From positions 1,178,001-1,242,000 of the forward strand of contig CAVPFA010000003.1 of assembly GCA_963703655.1 (NCBI GenBank): DNA of 64,000 nucleotides, in the 5' to 3' direction. Positions 46,286 through 55,135 of this stretch are shown piece after piece. The DNA comes from CAVPFA01 sp963703655. Lineage in GTDB: Bacteria; Actinomycetota; Acidimicrobiia; Acidimicrobiales; Bog-793. A program made the position numbers and the translations under genes. The stretch's first letter is position 1; each line of letters begins with the position of its first letter. The notes below the pieces were generated by a model. That model did no database searches, was not told the DNA's origin, and saw only the letters and a program-made list of their open reading frames with translations.

Positions 46286-47273
46286 TTCCGCGCTCCCAGA
46301 ACCCGGGTCCCACCGGCTCGTCGTAGCCGTCCTGGGCGTGGAAGTACCCCTCGGCGTCGATGTAGAGAGGCAGCTGCGGCAAGGGTCGGGGCGCAGGGCC
46401 GAAGATGGGAGTGGCGGCGTCGGTCACGACAAACAGGGACTGATGACACGGGCACAGCATCTGCTCGGTCAGCTCCTCGTAGAGGCCCACAGGACACCCC
46501 GCATGCGTGCAGACCTTCGAGAAGGCGATGTAGCCCTGTGGCGCCCAGGTCGCCCGCTGTTTCGCGAACCGCGCCGGCGGCGGGAGGAAGCCACTGGCAG
46601 GCGGCGTGCTGACCCGGATGAGCATCGTCTGCGAGTACGCCCCGCCGATATCGGTCGGGGGGAACACCGTCACGAAGCCGCCCACCTCGAGGTCATTGGT
46701 CTTGAGCCTGCGCCCGGTGATGTCGACTAGATAGGACCCGCGGCGCCAGGCGGTCTTGTAGAGGCTCTTCTTCGGGAGCGGGCCGAGCGAGCGTATTAGC
46801 GGGAACGCAAGCACCACGCCGAGAATTCCGGAGGCGAGACCGAGCGTCTTGACAAGGAAGCCGCGGCGCTCGATGGCGACTTTCCCGCGACTCGCGAAGT
46901 CCTCGACCAGAATCTCCCGCTGTTCCGGCGTCGGTTCGAGGCGGTGCCGGGCCTCCGAGAACGGGCCCATCGGCATCAGGTACTTGCCCCACACGACCAT
47001 CCCGTATCCGACGCCGGCGAACCCGACACCAAAGGTCAGCCCCAGCCAGAAGTTCGCGTAGTTCTGCCAATAGGCTGCGCCGAAGCCGGCGAAAGCCGCC
47101 GCCCCCACCAGGAAGCCCGAAGCGGCCGCGATCTCGGCCCGGCGAGGGTTCTTCGCGGCAATCTGGAATTGCGGGGTGTCGACGCTGACCGAACGCACCG
47201 GGATCGTCACCCGGGGCGAGTCGCTCGGTCGCGGCGCCCCGGACGTGCCGGCGCCGTCGGTGCCCTCAGGCAT
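46278..47273 (-). CDS. qcrA: Rieske iron-sulfur subunit of the bc complex
   Basis: A 331-residue protein with three membrane helices and a C-terminal Rieske domain. Cluster ligands: CTHAGC (Cys255, His257) and CPCHQS (Cys274, His277), with the disulfide pair Cys260/Cys276. A twin-arginine sequence ERRGFLVKTLGLAS (Arg136-Arg137) precedes the third helix, as in actinobacterial QcrA proteins that use Tat to export the folded cluster domain. ATG 47273 is chosen; the upstream frame is an Arg/Thr-rich shadow of the qcrC repeat. It overlaps qcrC by eight bases. Confidence 0.93.
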   Translation of the reverse strand: MPEGTDGAGTSGAPRPSDSPRVTIPVRSVSVDTPQFQIAAKNPRRAEIAAASGFLVGAAAFAGFGAAYWQNYANFWLGLTFGVGFAGVGYGMVVWGKYLMPMGPFSEARHRLEPTPEQREILVEDFASRGKVAIERRGFLVKTLGLASGILGVVLAFPLIRSLGPLPKKSLYKTAWRRGSYLVDITGRRLKTNDLEVGGFVTVFPPTDIGGAYSQTMLIRVSTPPASGFLPPPARFAKQRATWAPQGYIAFSKVCTHAGCPVGLYEELTEQMLCPCHQSLFVVTDAATPIFGPAPRPLPQLPLYIDAEGYFHAQDGYDEPVGPGFWERGND

Positions 47274-48204
47274 GCGCGAGCTCGCCGTGCTCGTTGCCGT
47301 GGCCGTCTTCGGGTCCCTCAGGGGCCTCGTGGTCCTCGCCGCCCTCGTGGTCCTCGCCGCCCTCGTGGTCCTCGTCCGTTTCGGTGTCGGTGCGGTCACC
47401 CACCCAGAACGCCGCCAGCAGACACGCGCCCACCCCCACGAACAACCCGACGAACCCCTCGGCGACCGGGCCGACGCCACCGAGGAAGAGCCCACCGGGG
47501 CTGTAGGGATGCTCGATGTTCTTCACGACGAAGCCGACGATGTCAACTACCTGCTTGGGCGAGATCGTCCCGGGGCCGAAACGCGGCATGTTGCCGGGTC
47601 CGGTGCGGACCGCCTCCCACACCTCCGTCTTGGTGACGCCGTGAAGAGGTGGCGCTTGGATCCCGTTCGCGAGGGCGTCGCCGGCGCCGGTGATCGTGTG
47701 GCACGGCGCGCAGTTGAGCGCGAACAGGTTGAAGCCCTCGGCAACGTTGGCATGGGCGATGTCAAGGTTGAAAGGGATTCCCGGGTTGGCGCCCGAGGGC
47801 GCCAGTGAGGTCACGTACCGCACGATGTCGAGAACCTGGGGCCGGGGGAACTTCGCGGGCTTGAACTGGGGCTCGGCCGCCGGCTCGGCGAGCGGCATCC
47901 ATCCGCTCGAGACCCACAAGTCGATCGTCGCAGCGCCGAGCCCGAGCAGGGGTGGCGCGACGGAGCTTCCGGCGGCGTGGATTCCGTGACACGTCGAGCA
48001 GTTCTCCACGAACAAGGTGCGCCCGGCAGCAAGCTCGCTCGCGACAGTGGGGCTGTCCTGGCTCACCAGTCTGCTCGCCGCGACCCCGCTCTGGGCGACG
48101 TCGGCGCGCCCTCCACCGAGCAGGAACACGCCGACGAAGGTCGCCGACACCAGGAGGGCGAAGGTCAGAAGGACGCGCCGCCACGTGGAGTGTGAGGCAC
48201 TCAT
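47266..48204 (-). CDS. qcrC: diheme cytochrome c subunit of the bc complex
   Basis: A 312-residue membrane-bound cytochrome with two c-type heme sites, CSTCH (69-73) and CAPCH (165-169), an N-terminal signal/anchor helix and a C-terminal membrane helix (VGLFVGVGACLLAAFWVG). As in other Actinobacteria it should link the Rieske protein directly to the CuA site without a soluble cytochrome c. The cytoplasmic tail is a charged His/Glu/Asp/Gly repeat encoded by an 18-base tandem repeat. Adjacent genes overlap by 4 and 8 bases. Confidence 0.94.
   Translation of the reverse strand: MSASHSTWRRVLLTFALLVSATFVGVFLLGGGRADVAQSGVAASRLVSQDSPTVASELAAGRTLFVENCSTCHGIHAAGSSVAPPLLGLGAATIDLWVSSGWMPLAEPAAEPQFKPAKFPRPQVLDIVRYVTSLAPSGANPGIPFNLDIAHANVAEGFNLFALNCAPCHTITGAGDALANGIQAPPLHGVTKTEVWEAVRTGPGNMPRFGPGTISPKQVVDIVGFVVKNIEHPYSPGGLFLGGVGPVAEGFVGLFVGVGACLLAAFWVGDRTDTETDEDHEGGEDHEGGEDHEAPEGPEDGHGNEHGELAHA
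47326..47374 (-). repeat. qcrC: 18-base tandem repeat in the qcrC tail
   Basis: The unit CTCGTGGTCCTCGCCGCC (plus strand) occurs about 2.7 times in a row at 47326, 47344 and 47362. It encodes repeated GGEDHE units in the C-terminal tail of QcrC. The unit length keeps the frame, so copy-number change would only lengthen or shorten the acidic/His tail. Confidence 0.85.
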
Positions 48205-48821
48205 GAGAGAAGGAAGAGGGCGCTGAACAGCCCGATCCAGACGATGTCGACGAAGTGCCAGTAGTAGCTCACGGCCTGGAAGACCGCCGTCTCACCGGGG
48301 TCACCCCCCTTGATCGAACCCGCGAGGCGGCCGAGAAGCGCGATCATGGCCACGAGCCCGAGCAGGACGTGCAGCCCGTGGAGGCCGCTCATGATGTAGA
48401 AGAGCGAACCGTAGGCGTTGGTCCGCGGCCTGAAGGGAAGGGTCTTCCACTCGTACGCCTGGTTGGCGAGAAAGCCGGCTCCGAGGATGAAGCTCGCGAT
48501 GATCCAGTTGCGGGCCTTCTGGTACTCCCCACGTTCTTGCGCCCACACTCCGAGCTGGAATGTCGGGCTGGAGGCCAGCAGCACGAACGTGAAGATCAGG
48601 GCCTGGATCGTGTCGAGGTGCGTGCCGGGAGGGAAGGTCCCTGCTGGAGGCCACAGCGGCAGGTTGTGGGATCGGATCGTGAAGAACGCAGCGAACAGCC
48701 CGCTGAAGAACATGAACTCCGAACCGAGCCAGATGATGACGCCGACTGCGAGCATCTGAGGCCCCGGCGCCGTCGGGTGTTGCTGGCCGTGCGGGCGCGG
48801 CAGCGCTGCGACGTCGCTCAC
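48201..48821 (-). CDS. ctaE: cytochrome c oxidase subunit III
   Basis: A 206-residue membrane protein with five helices, the short subunit III form usual in Actinobacteria. Motifs: WLGSEFMFFSGLFAAF near the N-terminus, ERGEYQKARNWI, and the terminal SYYWHFVDIVWIGLFSALFL. It starts the ctaE-qcrCAB operon with a GTG codon, divergent from hemE 89 bases away. A short inverted repeat GCTTCT/AGAAGC (48823-48842) lies in its leader. Confidence 0.93.
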   Translation of the reverse strand: MSDVAALPRPHGQQHPTAPGPQMLAVGVIIWLGSEFMFFSGLFAAFFTIRSHNLPLWPPAGTFPPGTHLDTIQALIFTFVLLASSPTFQLGVWAQERGEYQKARNWIIASFILGAGFLANQAYEWKTLPFRPRTNAYGSLFYIMSGLHGLHVLLGLVAMIALLGRLAGSIKGGDPGETAVFQAVSYYWHFVDIVWIGLFSALFLLS

Positions 48822-48910
48822 GGCTTCTTTCTTACTAGAAGCAGAGGGCGGGAAGCCAAATCCTCGCGAGGCGCCCGAGGCCCGCCCGAACGTGGGGATA
48901 CTGTCGTGCC

Positions 48911-50017
48911 GTGCAGGCCCTCGACTCGCCCTTCCTACATGCGTGTCGCTGCTCTCCCGCCGAGCGCACGCCGGTGTGGTTCATGCGCCAGGCAGGCAGA
49001 TCGCTGCCCGAATACCGGCGGTTGCGCGGCGACGGCGACATCCTGGGCGCGATCGCCCAGCCCGAGCTCGCCGCCGAGCTCACACTGCAACCGGTGCGCC
49101 GCTACGGAGTCGACGCAGCGATCCTTTTCTCCGACATCGTCGTGCCGCTGGCGGCCATCGGGGTCGGGGTCGAGGTGGTGACGGGACGGGGGCCGGTGGT
49201 CGACAGGCCGTTTCGGACAGCCGAGGACCTGGAGCGCCTTCGGCCTCTAGAGCCCGAGACCGACCTAGCGCACGTGCTCGAGACCGTTCGCCTCGTCGTC
49301 GCCGAGCTGGACGTCCCCCTGATCGGCTTCGCCGGCGCCCCCTTCACCCTCGCGAGCTATCTCATCGAAGGCGGCCCCTCCCGGACGTTCGCGCGCACGA
49401 AGGCCTTGATGCACGCTGAACCCGAGCTGTGGCACGGCATCGTCGACCGCCTGGCCGACATCGCACTCGCAGCACTTCGCGCCCAAGTCGGCGCCGGCGC
49501 GTCTGCGATCCAGCTTTTCGACAGCTGGGCGGGGGCGCTCTCGCCCGCGGACTACACGACGTTCGCGCTCCCCGCCTCGCGCAAGGTCCTCGAGGGCGCG
49601 GGCGACCTCGGCGTCCCGAGGATTCACTTCGGCGTCGGAACGGGCGAGCTGCTGGGCCTCATGTCCGGAGCCGGCGCCGACGTCGTCGGCGTCGACTGGC
49701 GCGTACCGCTGTCTGTCGCCCGCCGCCGTATCGGCACGGGAAGGGCCGTCCAAGGCAACCTGGACCCGGCGGTCTGCCTCGCTCCAGTCGACGTCGTGAT
49801 CGAAGAGGCGACCAGGGTCCTGGTGGACGCAGGCGGAAAGCCGGGCCACGTCTTCAACCTCGGTCACGGTGTCCTGCCCGAGACCGACCCCGGAGTGCTC
49901 GCTCGGGTGGTCGACACGGTCCATGACTGGCGGCCGGGTGCACACTCGAGCGAGGTTGTCGACACGCTCCATGGCGGGCAGCCCGAAGCATCCTCGGGCG
50001 AGACGGTCGGCTCATGA
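48911..50017 (+). CDS. hemE: uroporphyrinogen decarboxylase
   Basis: A 368-residue cytoplasmic enzyme converting uroporphyrinogen III to coproporphyrinogen III. Signature sequences: TPVWFMRQAGRSLPEYR (about 21-37), FSDIVVPLAAIG, GFAGAPFTLASYLIEGG, and FNLGHGVLPETDP near the end. The last 35 residues are an extension with two similar VVDTxHxxxP units. GTG start. It is the first gene of hemE-hemH-hemY-lnt, each joined by an ATGA overlap, and is divergent from ctaE. Confidence 0.94.
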   Translation: MQALDSPFLHACRCSPAERTPVWFMRQAGRSLPEYRRLRGDGDILGAIAQPELAAELTLQPVRRYGVDAAILFSDIVVPLAAIGVGVEVVTGRGPVVDRPFRTAEDLERLRPLEPETDLAHVLETVRLVVAELDVPLIGFAGAPFTLASYLIEGGPSRTFARTKALMHAEPELWHGIVDRLADIALAALRAQVGAGASAIQLFDSWAGALSPADYTTFALPASRKVLEGAGDLGVPRIHFGVGTGELLGLMSGAGADVVGVDWRVPLSVARRRIGTGRAVQGNLDPAVCLAPVDVVIEEATRVLVDAGGKPGHVFNLGHGVLPETDPGVLARVVDTVHDWRPGAHSSEVVDTLHGGQPEASSGETVGS

Positions 50018-50967
50018 CCCCGGCGCCCGGACGCGTCGGGGTGCTCGTCATGGCCTACGGGACCCCGTCCTCGCTCGATGAGGTGGAGGCGTTTTACACC
50101 GACGTTCGGCGCGGACGGGCGCCGAGCGCAGAGCAGCTGGCTGAGCTCGTCGCACGCTACGAGGCGATCGGCGGCGTCTCCCCCCTCTCACGGCGGACCG
50201 CCGAGCAGGTGGCGGGGATCCAGCAGCAGCTGGAGCTGCGTTTCCCTGGGCGCTTTCTGTGCACGGTCGGGAACAAGCACTCCGAGCCGCGCATCGAGAC
50301 TGCCGTCGAGAGCCTGGCCGACAAGGGGGTGCGCCAGCTCGTCGGTCTCGTCCTCGCGCCGCACTATTCGCGGGGCAGCGTGGGCGAGTACGTCGCCCGC
50401 GCGACCGGACCGGCGCAGGAGCGGGACATGTCGGCCACTTTCATCGAGCAGTGGCACGATGACCCCGTCCTGATCGACCTTCTCGCCGAGCGGGTGACCG
50501 GGTCCTTCGAGTCGCTCGGTACCGAGGGCGAGCACGCTCGGAAGGCCGACGAGCTCCTGGTGCTGTTCACCGCTCACAGCCTCCCGCTTCGCGTCGTCGC
50601 CGATGGCGACCCGTATGCCGACCAGCTCCGGCGGACCGGCGAGCTCGTCGCCTCGGCCGCGGGTTTCGAGCGCTGGGACGTGGCCTGGCAAAGCGCCGGA
50701 CGGACACCGGAACCTTGGTTGGGCCCCGACGTTCTCGAGGTGCTTCGGGCCATGCCCGGAAGCAACGTGCGTGCGGTGGTTGTCTGCCCGGCGGGGTTCA
50801 CGTCGGATCACCTCGAGGTCCTCTACGACCTCGACATCGAGGCGCGCCGCGTCGCCGTCGCGACCGGCCTCGCCTTTGCCCGGACCGCGTCTTTGAACGC
50901 CGAGTCGAGGATGTGCGCCGCCTTGGCCGATCTCGTCGTGCGGTCCGCGGGCGCCCTCGGCTCATGA
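50014..50967 (+). CDS. hemH: ferrochelatase (probable coproporphyrin ferrochelatase)
   Basis: A 317-residue enzyme inserting Fe(II) into the porphyrin ring. Family marks: VLVMAYGTPSSLDEVEAFY, the metal-site His in FTAHSLPLRVV, and the later VVCPAGFTSDHLEVLYDLD with its conserved Glu. With a HemY-type oxidase next door it most likely acts on coproporphyrin III, as in Gram-positive heme synthesis; the final decarboxylase (HemQ/ChdC) is not in the window. It overlaps both neighbours by four bases. Confidence 0.92.
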   Translation: MTPAPGRVGVLVMAYGTPSSLDEVEAFYTDVRRGRAPSAEQLAELVARYEAIGGVSPLSRRTAEQVAGIQQQLELRFPGRFLCTVGNKHSEPRIETAVESLADKGVRQLVGLVLAPHYSRGSVGEYVARATGPAQERDMSATFIEQWHDDPVLIDLLAERVTGSFESLGTEGEHARKADELLVLFTAHSLPLRVVADGDPYADQLRRTGELVASAAGFERWDVAWQSAGRTPEPWLGPDVLEVLRAMPGSNVRAVVVCPAGFTSDHLEVLYDLDIEARRVAVATGLAFARTASLNAESRMCAALADLVVRSAGALGS

Positions 50968-52442
50968 GCCGTGTTGTCGCCGTCGTCGGCGGAGGGATCA
51001 GCGGGCTCGCCGCGGCCCGTGTTCTTGCCGGCGCAGCCGACGTCGAGGTCGTCTTGCTGGAAGCGACCGGCCGCTACGGCGGCAAGATCCTGTCGGGAGA
51101 GTTCCGAGGGCGTCCGGTCGACCTGGGGCCCGACAACTTCCTGACACGGAACCCGAGCGCAGCCGAGCTGTGCCGTCAGCTCGGGCTTGGCGACGACCTC
51201 GTGCCACCGGCGACTAGCTCGGCTTCGGTGGTCGCGCGGGGGCGACTTCACCCTCTGCCGGCCGGACTCGTCCTCGGCATCCCCACCGACCTGGAAGCGC
51301 TCGCACGCTCGCGGATCCTGAGCGGTCCCGGCCTCGCCCGAGCCGCCCTCGACCTCGTGATCCCGGGGCCGCCGATCCAGCCCTCGAGCGTAGGTCTCTG
51401 GCCGGATGGAGCTGCCGACGGGCCTTCGCGCCCAGAGTGGAGCGCCGCGTCGGTCCTCCGGCGACGGCTCGGCCGCGAGGTGGTCGAACGCCTGGTCGAT
51501 CCGCTGCTGGGCGGCATCAACGCCGGGAGCACCGACCAACTGTCGCTCGCGGTCGTCGCCCCTCAGGTCGCCCACGCCCTCGTCGGGCGGACCAGCGTGA
51601 TCCGCGCCCTCAGGACGCCCGGCCCCGGGACGGCGCCAGCGACTTCAGCGACGTTCGGCGCGACTCGCTCGGCTGCGGCGCCGAGCAGCACCGAGCCGCT
51701 CTTCGTCGGGGTACGGGGAGGGCTCGGGCGTATGGTCGAGGCCCTGGCTGCGGACCTGCAGGACCGAGGCGTGAAGCTCCGACCGGGAGCAGCGCTGACG
51801 GCTATACGCCGCGGAAAGGCCGGCTACGAGCTCGAGACCGCGGACGAGACGGTCCTTGCCGACGGTGTTGTGCTCGCGGTCCCCGGCTATGTGGCGGCGA
51901 GGCTGCTCGTCGACTGCGCCCCCGCGGCGGGCGCCGAGCTCGGCTCGATCCCTCACGCGAGCGTCGCCCTCGTGACGCTCGCGTGGCCAACAGGCTCGAT
52001 CCCCCGACTTACGGGCTCGAGCGGCTTCCTCGTGCCCCGCTGCGAGGGACGGCTCCTCACCGGCTGCACGGTCATGTCGGCCAAATGGCCCGACAGCGCT
52101 CCCGCCGGCGAGGTCGTCCTCCGTGCCTCGACCGGACGCTACGGCGACGAACGCTCCTCGGCGATGACAGACGACGAGCTTGTCGCACGAGCGCTCGCCG
52201 AACTGCACGAGCTGATAGGCGCGCCGGTCTCGCCACTCGCCAGCCTCGTGCAGCGCTGGCCCCGGGCCTTCCCGCAGTACCTGCCCGGGCACCTCCGGAA
52301 GATCGACCGGGCGAAGGCCGCCCTCAGCGCCTTTCCCGCACTCGAGCTCGCTGGTGCTTCACTCGGAGGGATCGGGGTCCCGGCCTGTGTGACGAGTGGC
52401 GAGCGGGCTGCAGCGTCTGTTCTCGCCCGCCTGCGCGAATGA
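50964..52442 (+). CDS. hemY: coproporphyrinogen/protoporphyrinogen oxidase, HemY type
   Basis: A 492-residue FAD enzyme. The dinucleotide fold VVGGGISGLAAARVL is at the N-terminus, followed by GRYGGKILS, PDNFLTRNP and the C-terminal FAD segment GASLGGIGVPACVTSGERAA. It oxidises coproporphyrinogen III to coproporphyrin III in the Gram-positive route. The region 200-260 contains an Ala/Pro/Thr-rich insert (about residues 217-240) not usual in the family. ATG start inside the hemH stop. Confidence 0.91.
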   Translation: MSRVVAVVGGGISGLAAARVLAGAADVEVVLLEATGRYGGKILSGEFRGRPVDLGPDNFLTRNPSAAELCRQLGLGDDLVPPATSSASVVARGRLHPLPAGLVLGIPTDLEALARSRILSGPGLARAALDLVIPGPPIQPSSVGLWPDGAADGPSRPEWSAASVLRRRLGREVVERLVDPLLGGINAGSTDQLSLAVVAPQVAHALVGRTSVIRALRTPGPGTAPATSATFGATRSAAAPSSTEPLFVGVRGGLGRMVEALAADLQDRGVKLRPGAALTAIRRGKAGYELETADETVLADGVVLAVPGYVAARLLVDCAPAAGAELGSIPHASVALVTLAWPTGSIPRLTGSSGFLVPRCEGRLLTGCTVMSAKWPDSAPAGEVVLRASTGRYGDERSSAMTDDELVARALAELHELIGAPVSPLASLVQRWPRAFPQYLPGHLRKIDRAKAALSAFPALELAGASLGGIGVPACVTSGERAAASVLARLRE

Positions 52443-54085
52443 ACCGCACGGGCCGAACGCTGCGTGCGCTCGTCCCGCTTGCCGCCGGCGGTGCGGTGGG
52501 GCTCTCCCTGCCGCCGTTCGGGCTCTGGCCGCTCGCGTTCGTCGGAGTCGCAGCACTCGCCGTGAGCTTGAAGGGGCGGTCGCTTCGCGCCAGAGCCCTG
52601 ACCGGTCTGATCGCGGGCATCGGGCAGTTCGCCTTGGGACTCGCCTGGGCGGTCAAGTTCACGGTGCTCGGTTATGGCGCACTCGTCATCGTCGCGTCTT
52701 TGATCTTCGCCGTCGCCTGCGCGCTCGCCCCGAACGGACGCGCGCGGGTGCCGGCCCTGGCCGGCCTGCTGACTATCGCCGAGTGGGTCCGCGAAGCTTG
52801 GCCGTTCGGTGGCGTGCCGCCGGGCGGGATCGCGCTCGGGCAGGTCAGCGGTCCGTTGGCGAGCACCGGCCGCATCGGCGGCACGATCCTTCTCGTAGGC
52901 GTGACCTACCTCGCCGGCGTCGCGCTCGGCGAGCTCGCGGGCACGCTGCGCTCAAATCATGCCGAGCACCTGGCGAGATCCGGCCGAGGCCTGGGCGGGG
53001 TCTTGGGGAGCTTGGCGCTCGTGGCCTCGCTCGCGCTCTGGGGCAGCTTTGCGGCTGACGGCGGGCCGCCGGTCGGCACGCTGCGAGTCGCATTGGTCCA
53101 AGGAGGCGGTCGCCGCGGACTGTCCGACCTCCAGGTCCCGCCGGCGGTCGTCTACGCGGCTGCCGTGCGGGCGACAGCGGACGTGCGCCCGCCGGTCGAC
53201 CTCGTGCTCTGGCCTGAGGACGTCGTGGCGCTCGGGGAGCCCCTCGAGGGTTCGCCGGAGGCTGCTCAGCTGGCTGGGATCGCCCGGAGACTTCATACGA
53301 CCCTCGTCGCGGGCGTGACCGAGCCCGTCGGCAACACCAGGTTCCGAAACGAGATCGTCGCCTACTCCCCGTCGGGTGCACTCGTCGCCGTCTTCGAGAA
53401 GGTCCACCGTGTCCCCTTCGGGGAGTACGTCCCGTGGCGGTCGTTCTTCTCGCATCTGGCGAACCTGTCGGCCGTTCCACGGGACGCCATCGCCGGGAGG
53501 GGGAGCGGGATGATCGAGACGCCGGCGGGACGTTTCGCCCTGCTCGTGTCCTACGAGGTGTTCTTCCCCGACCGCGGACGCTCGGGCGTGAGGGCCGGGG
53601 GCCAGCTCATCCTCGTCCCGACGAACACGTCGTCGTATTCGAACGAGCAGGCTCCCGCCCAGGAGATCGCCGCCTCGCGCCTGCAGGCGATCGAGGAGGG
53701 GCGCGACCTCCTGCAGGCAGCCCCGACCGGCTATTCGGCCATCATCGACAACCGCGGTGAGGTGCTCCAACGGACTCGGCTGTCGGTCGAGGCCGTGCTT
53801 CGCGCAACGGTCCCGCTGCGGGAAGGGGCCACCTTGTACACGAGGCTGGGCGACCTGCCGGCGCTCGCGCTCGGCGTTCTCGCCGTCCTGGCGGGCTGGG
53901 CGGTCGCGCTGTGGGAGCGCCGGCGTGAAAAAGGTGAGGGGCCCGGGTCAGGTGGTCGGGCCCGAGGCGACGCCGGCATCGCCGAAGGTCGCCATCTCGC
54001 CGAGAACTCGCGCGGCGGCGCGGACAATGGGCAGCGCGAGACAGCCTCCGGTCCCCTCGCCCAGGCGGAGGCCGAGGTCGAGTAG
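52439..54085 (+). CDS. lnt: apolipoprotein N-acyltransferase-like protein, Cys to Ser in the triad
   Basis: A 548-residue membrane enzyme with about seven N-terminal helices and an extracytoplasmic nitrilase domain. In the family it adds a third acyl chain to lipoproteins. The catalytic Glu (LWPEDVVAL) and Lys (FEKVHRVPFGEYVP) are present, but the cysteine of the usual CYE motif is Ser371 (LLVSYEVFFPDRG), and the protein's only Cys lies in a membrane helix. The last 45 residues overlap cobT on the other strand. It ends the hem operon. Activity is uncertain. Confidence 0.82.
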   Translation: MNRTGRTLRALVPLAAGGAVGLSLPPFGLWPLAFVGVAALAVSLKGRSLRARALTGLIAGIGQFALGLAWAVKFTVLGYGALVIVASLIFAVACALAPNGRARVPALAGLLTIAEWVREAWPFGGVPPGGIALGQVSGPLASTGRIGGTILLVGVTYLAGVALGELAGTLRSNHAEHLARSGRGLGGVLGSLALVASLALWGSFAADGGPPVGTLRVALVQGGGRRGLSDLQVPPAVVYAAAVRATADVRPPVDLVLWPEDVVALGEPLEGSPEAAQLAGIARRLHTTLVAGVTEPVGNTRFRNEIVAYSPSGALVAVFEKVHRVPFGEYVPWRSFFSHLANLSAVPRDAIAGRGSGMIETPAGRFALLVSYEVFFPDRGRSGVRAGGQLILVPTNTSSYSNEQAPAQEIAASRLQAIEEGRDLLQAAPTGYSAIIDNRGEVLQRTRLSVEAVLRATVPLREGATLYTRLGDLPALALGVLAVLAGWAVALWERRREKGEGPGSGGRARGDAGIAEGRHLAENSRGGADNGQRETASGPLAQAEAEVE

Positions 54086-55084
54086 CGGTTCGAGGCCGAG
54101 GTGCGCCAGCACGACCGAGGCGCCCGGCTCGGTCGACCGGTGACCCGCGACCAGGTAGCCGCTGCAGTCGGGGGCAAGTGCGGTCGCGATCAGCGCCCCG
54201 GCGAGGGAAATAACCCCGTCGAGGACGACAGGGACTTCTGCTTGCGCTCCGCCGAGCACGAGCCCTGCGATCGCAGCGATCTCCAGCCCGCCGAGCTCCG
54301 CCAGCACGGCCGGCGGATCGGCGTCTCGTAAGTCCGCCCCGAGGATCGAGCGGGCACGCCCCAACCCGCGATCGATCGCCCCGACCTTTGCCTCCCATGC
54401 GCCGTCGGAGATGCCCGTTCCTCTTCCTGTCACCTCTCGGACCGGCCGCCCGAGGAGTGCCGCGATGAGCGCAGCCGAGGGCGTCGTGTTGCCGATGCCC
54501 ATGTCGCCGGTGACGAGACAGTCGACTCCTTCGGCCACCAGACGGCGTGCAACCTGCACTCCGACGTCGAGGGCCTGCGCTGCCTCGTCGGAGGTCATGG
54601 CGGGCTCGATCGCCAGGTTCCCGGTCCCTGGGCGGACCTTGGCGGCGACGAAGTCGCCTACCGGTCCGGCCGGAGATCGCGTCGGGGTCGCACGCGGAAC
54701 CGGGCTGGCCCTACCGGGAATGGGCGTGGCGACGCCGGCGTCGACGACGACTACGCGCGCGCCGACCTCGCGAGCCAGCACGTTGATCGCCGCGCCGCCG
54801 GCGAGGAAGTTTGCGACCATCTGGGCTGTGACCTCCGCTGGCCACGGCGAGACGCCCTCGACGAGCACGCCGTGGTCGCCTGCGAAGACCACCACGGCCG
54901 CATCACACGGAACCGGCGGGGGAACCCGGCGGGCGATGGCAGCGAGCTGGGACCCGAGCTGCTCGAGGCGGCCGAGCGCCCCGGGCGGTTTGGTCAGAGC
55001 CGCTTGGCGCTCATCTGCCTCGATGGCTGCGGCGCGATCGACGGGCCTCAGACGCCGGGCCGCGTCGACCCAGTCGCTCGTCAA
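53948..55084 (-). CDS. cobT: nicotinate-nucleotide-dimethylbenzimidazole phosphoribosyltransferase
   Basis: A 378-residue enzyme that makes alpha-ribazole phosphate, the lower-ligand nucleotide of vitamin B12. Motifs: TKPPGALGRLEQLG, VVFAGDHGVLVEGVSPWP, VTGDMGIGNTTPSAAL, GGLEIAAIAGLVLGG, VAGHRSTEPGA and the catalytic Glu in RLGEGTGGCLALP. It begins with a TTG codon. Its 3' end overlaps lnt by 138 bases, and its stop falls after a short SGPTT tail. An insert of about 18 residues (PIPGRASPVPRATPTRSP) interrupts the middle. Confidence 0.92.
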   Translation of the reverse strand: MTSDWVDAARRLRPVDRAAAIEADERQAALTKPPGALGRLEQLGSQLAAIARRVPPPVPCDAAVVVFAGDHGVLVEGVSPWPAEVTAQMVANFLAGGAAINVLAREVGARVVVVDAGVATPIPGRASPVPRATPTRSPAGPVGDFVAAKVRPGTGNLAIEPAMTSDEAAQALDVGVQVARRLVAEGVDCLVTGDMGIGNTTPSAALIAALLGRPVREVTGRGTGISDGAWEAKVGAIDRGLGRARSILGADLRDADPPAVLAELGGLEIAAIAGLVLGGAQAEVPVVLDGVISLAGALIATALAPDCSGYLVAGHRSTEPGASVVLAHLGLEPLLDLGLRLGEGTGGCLALPIVRAAARVLGEMATFGDAGVASGPTT

Positions 55085-55135
55085 TACCCGTACCCGTCGA
55101 CCCGCTCGAGCCCGTCGATTCGAGGTCCGCAGGCG

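Noticed and set aside
51437..52438. An 882-codon frame extending lnt upstream
   Set aside because: That upstream part lies out of frame inside hemY, which has intact FAD motifs; the ATGA overlap marks the lnt start at 52439.
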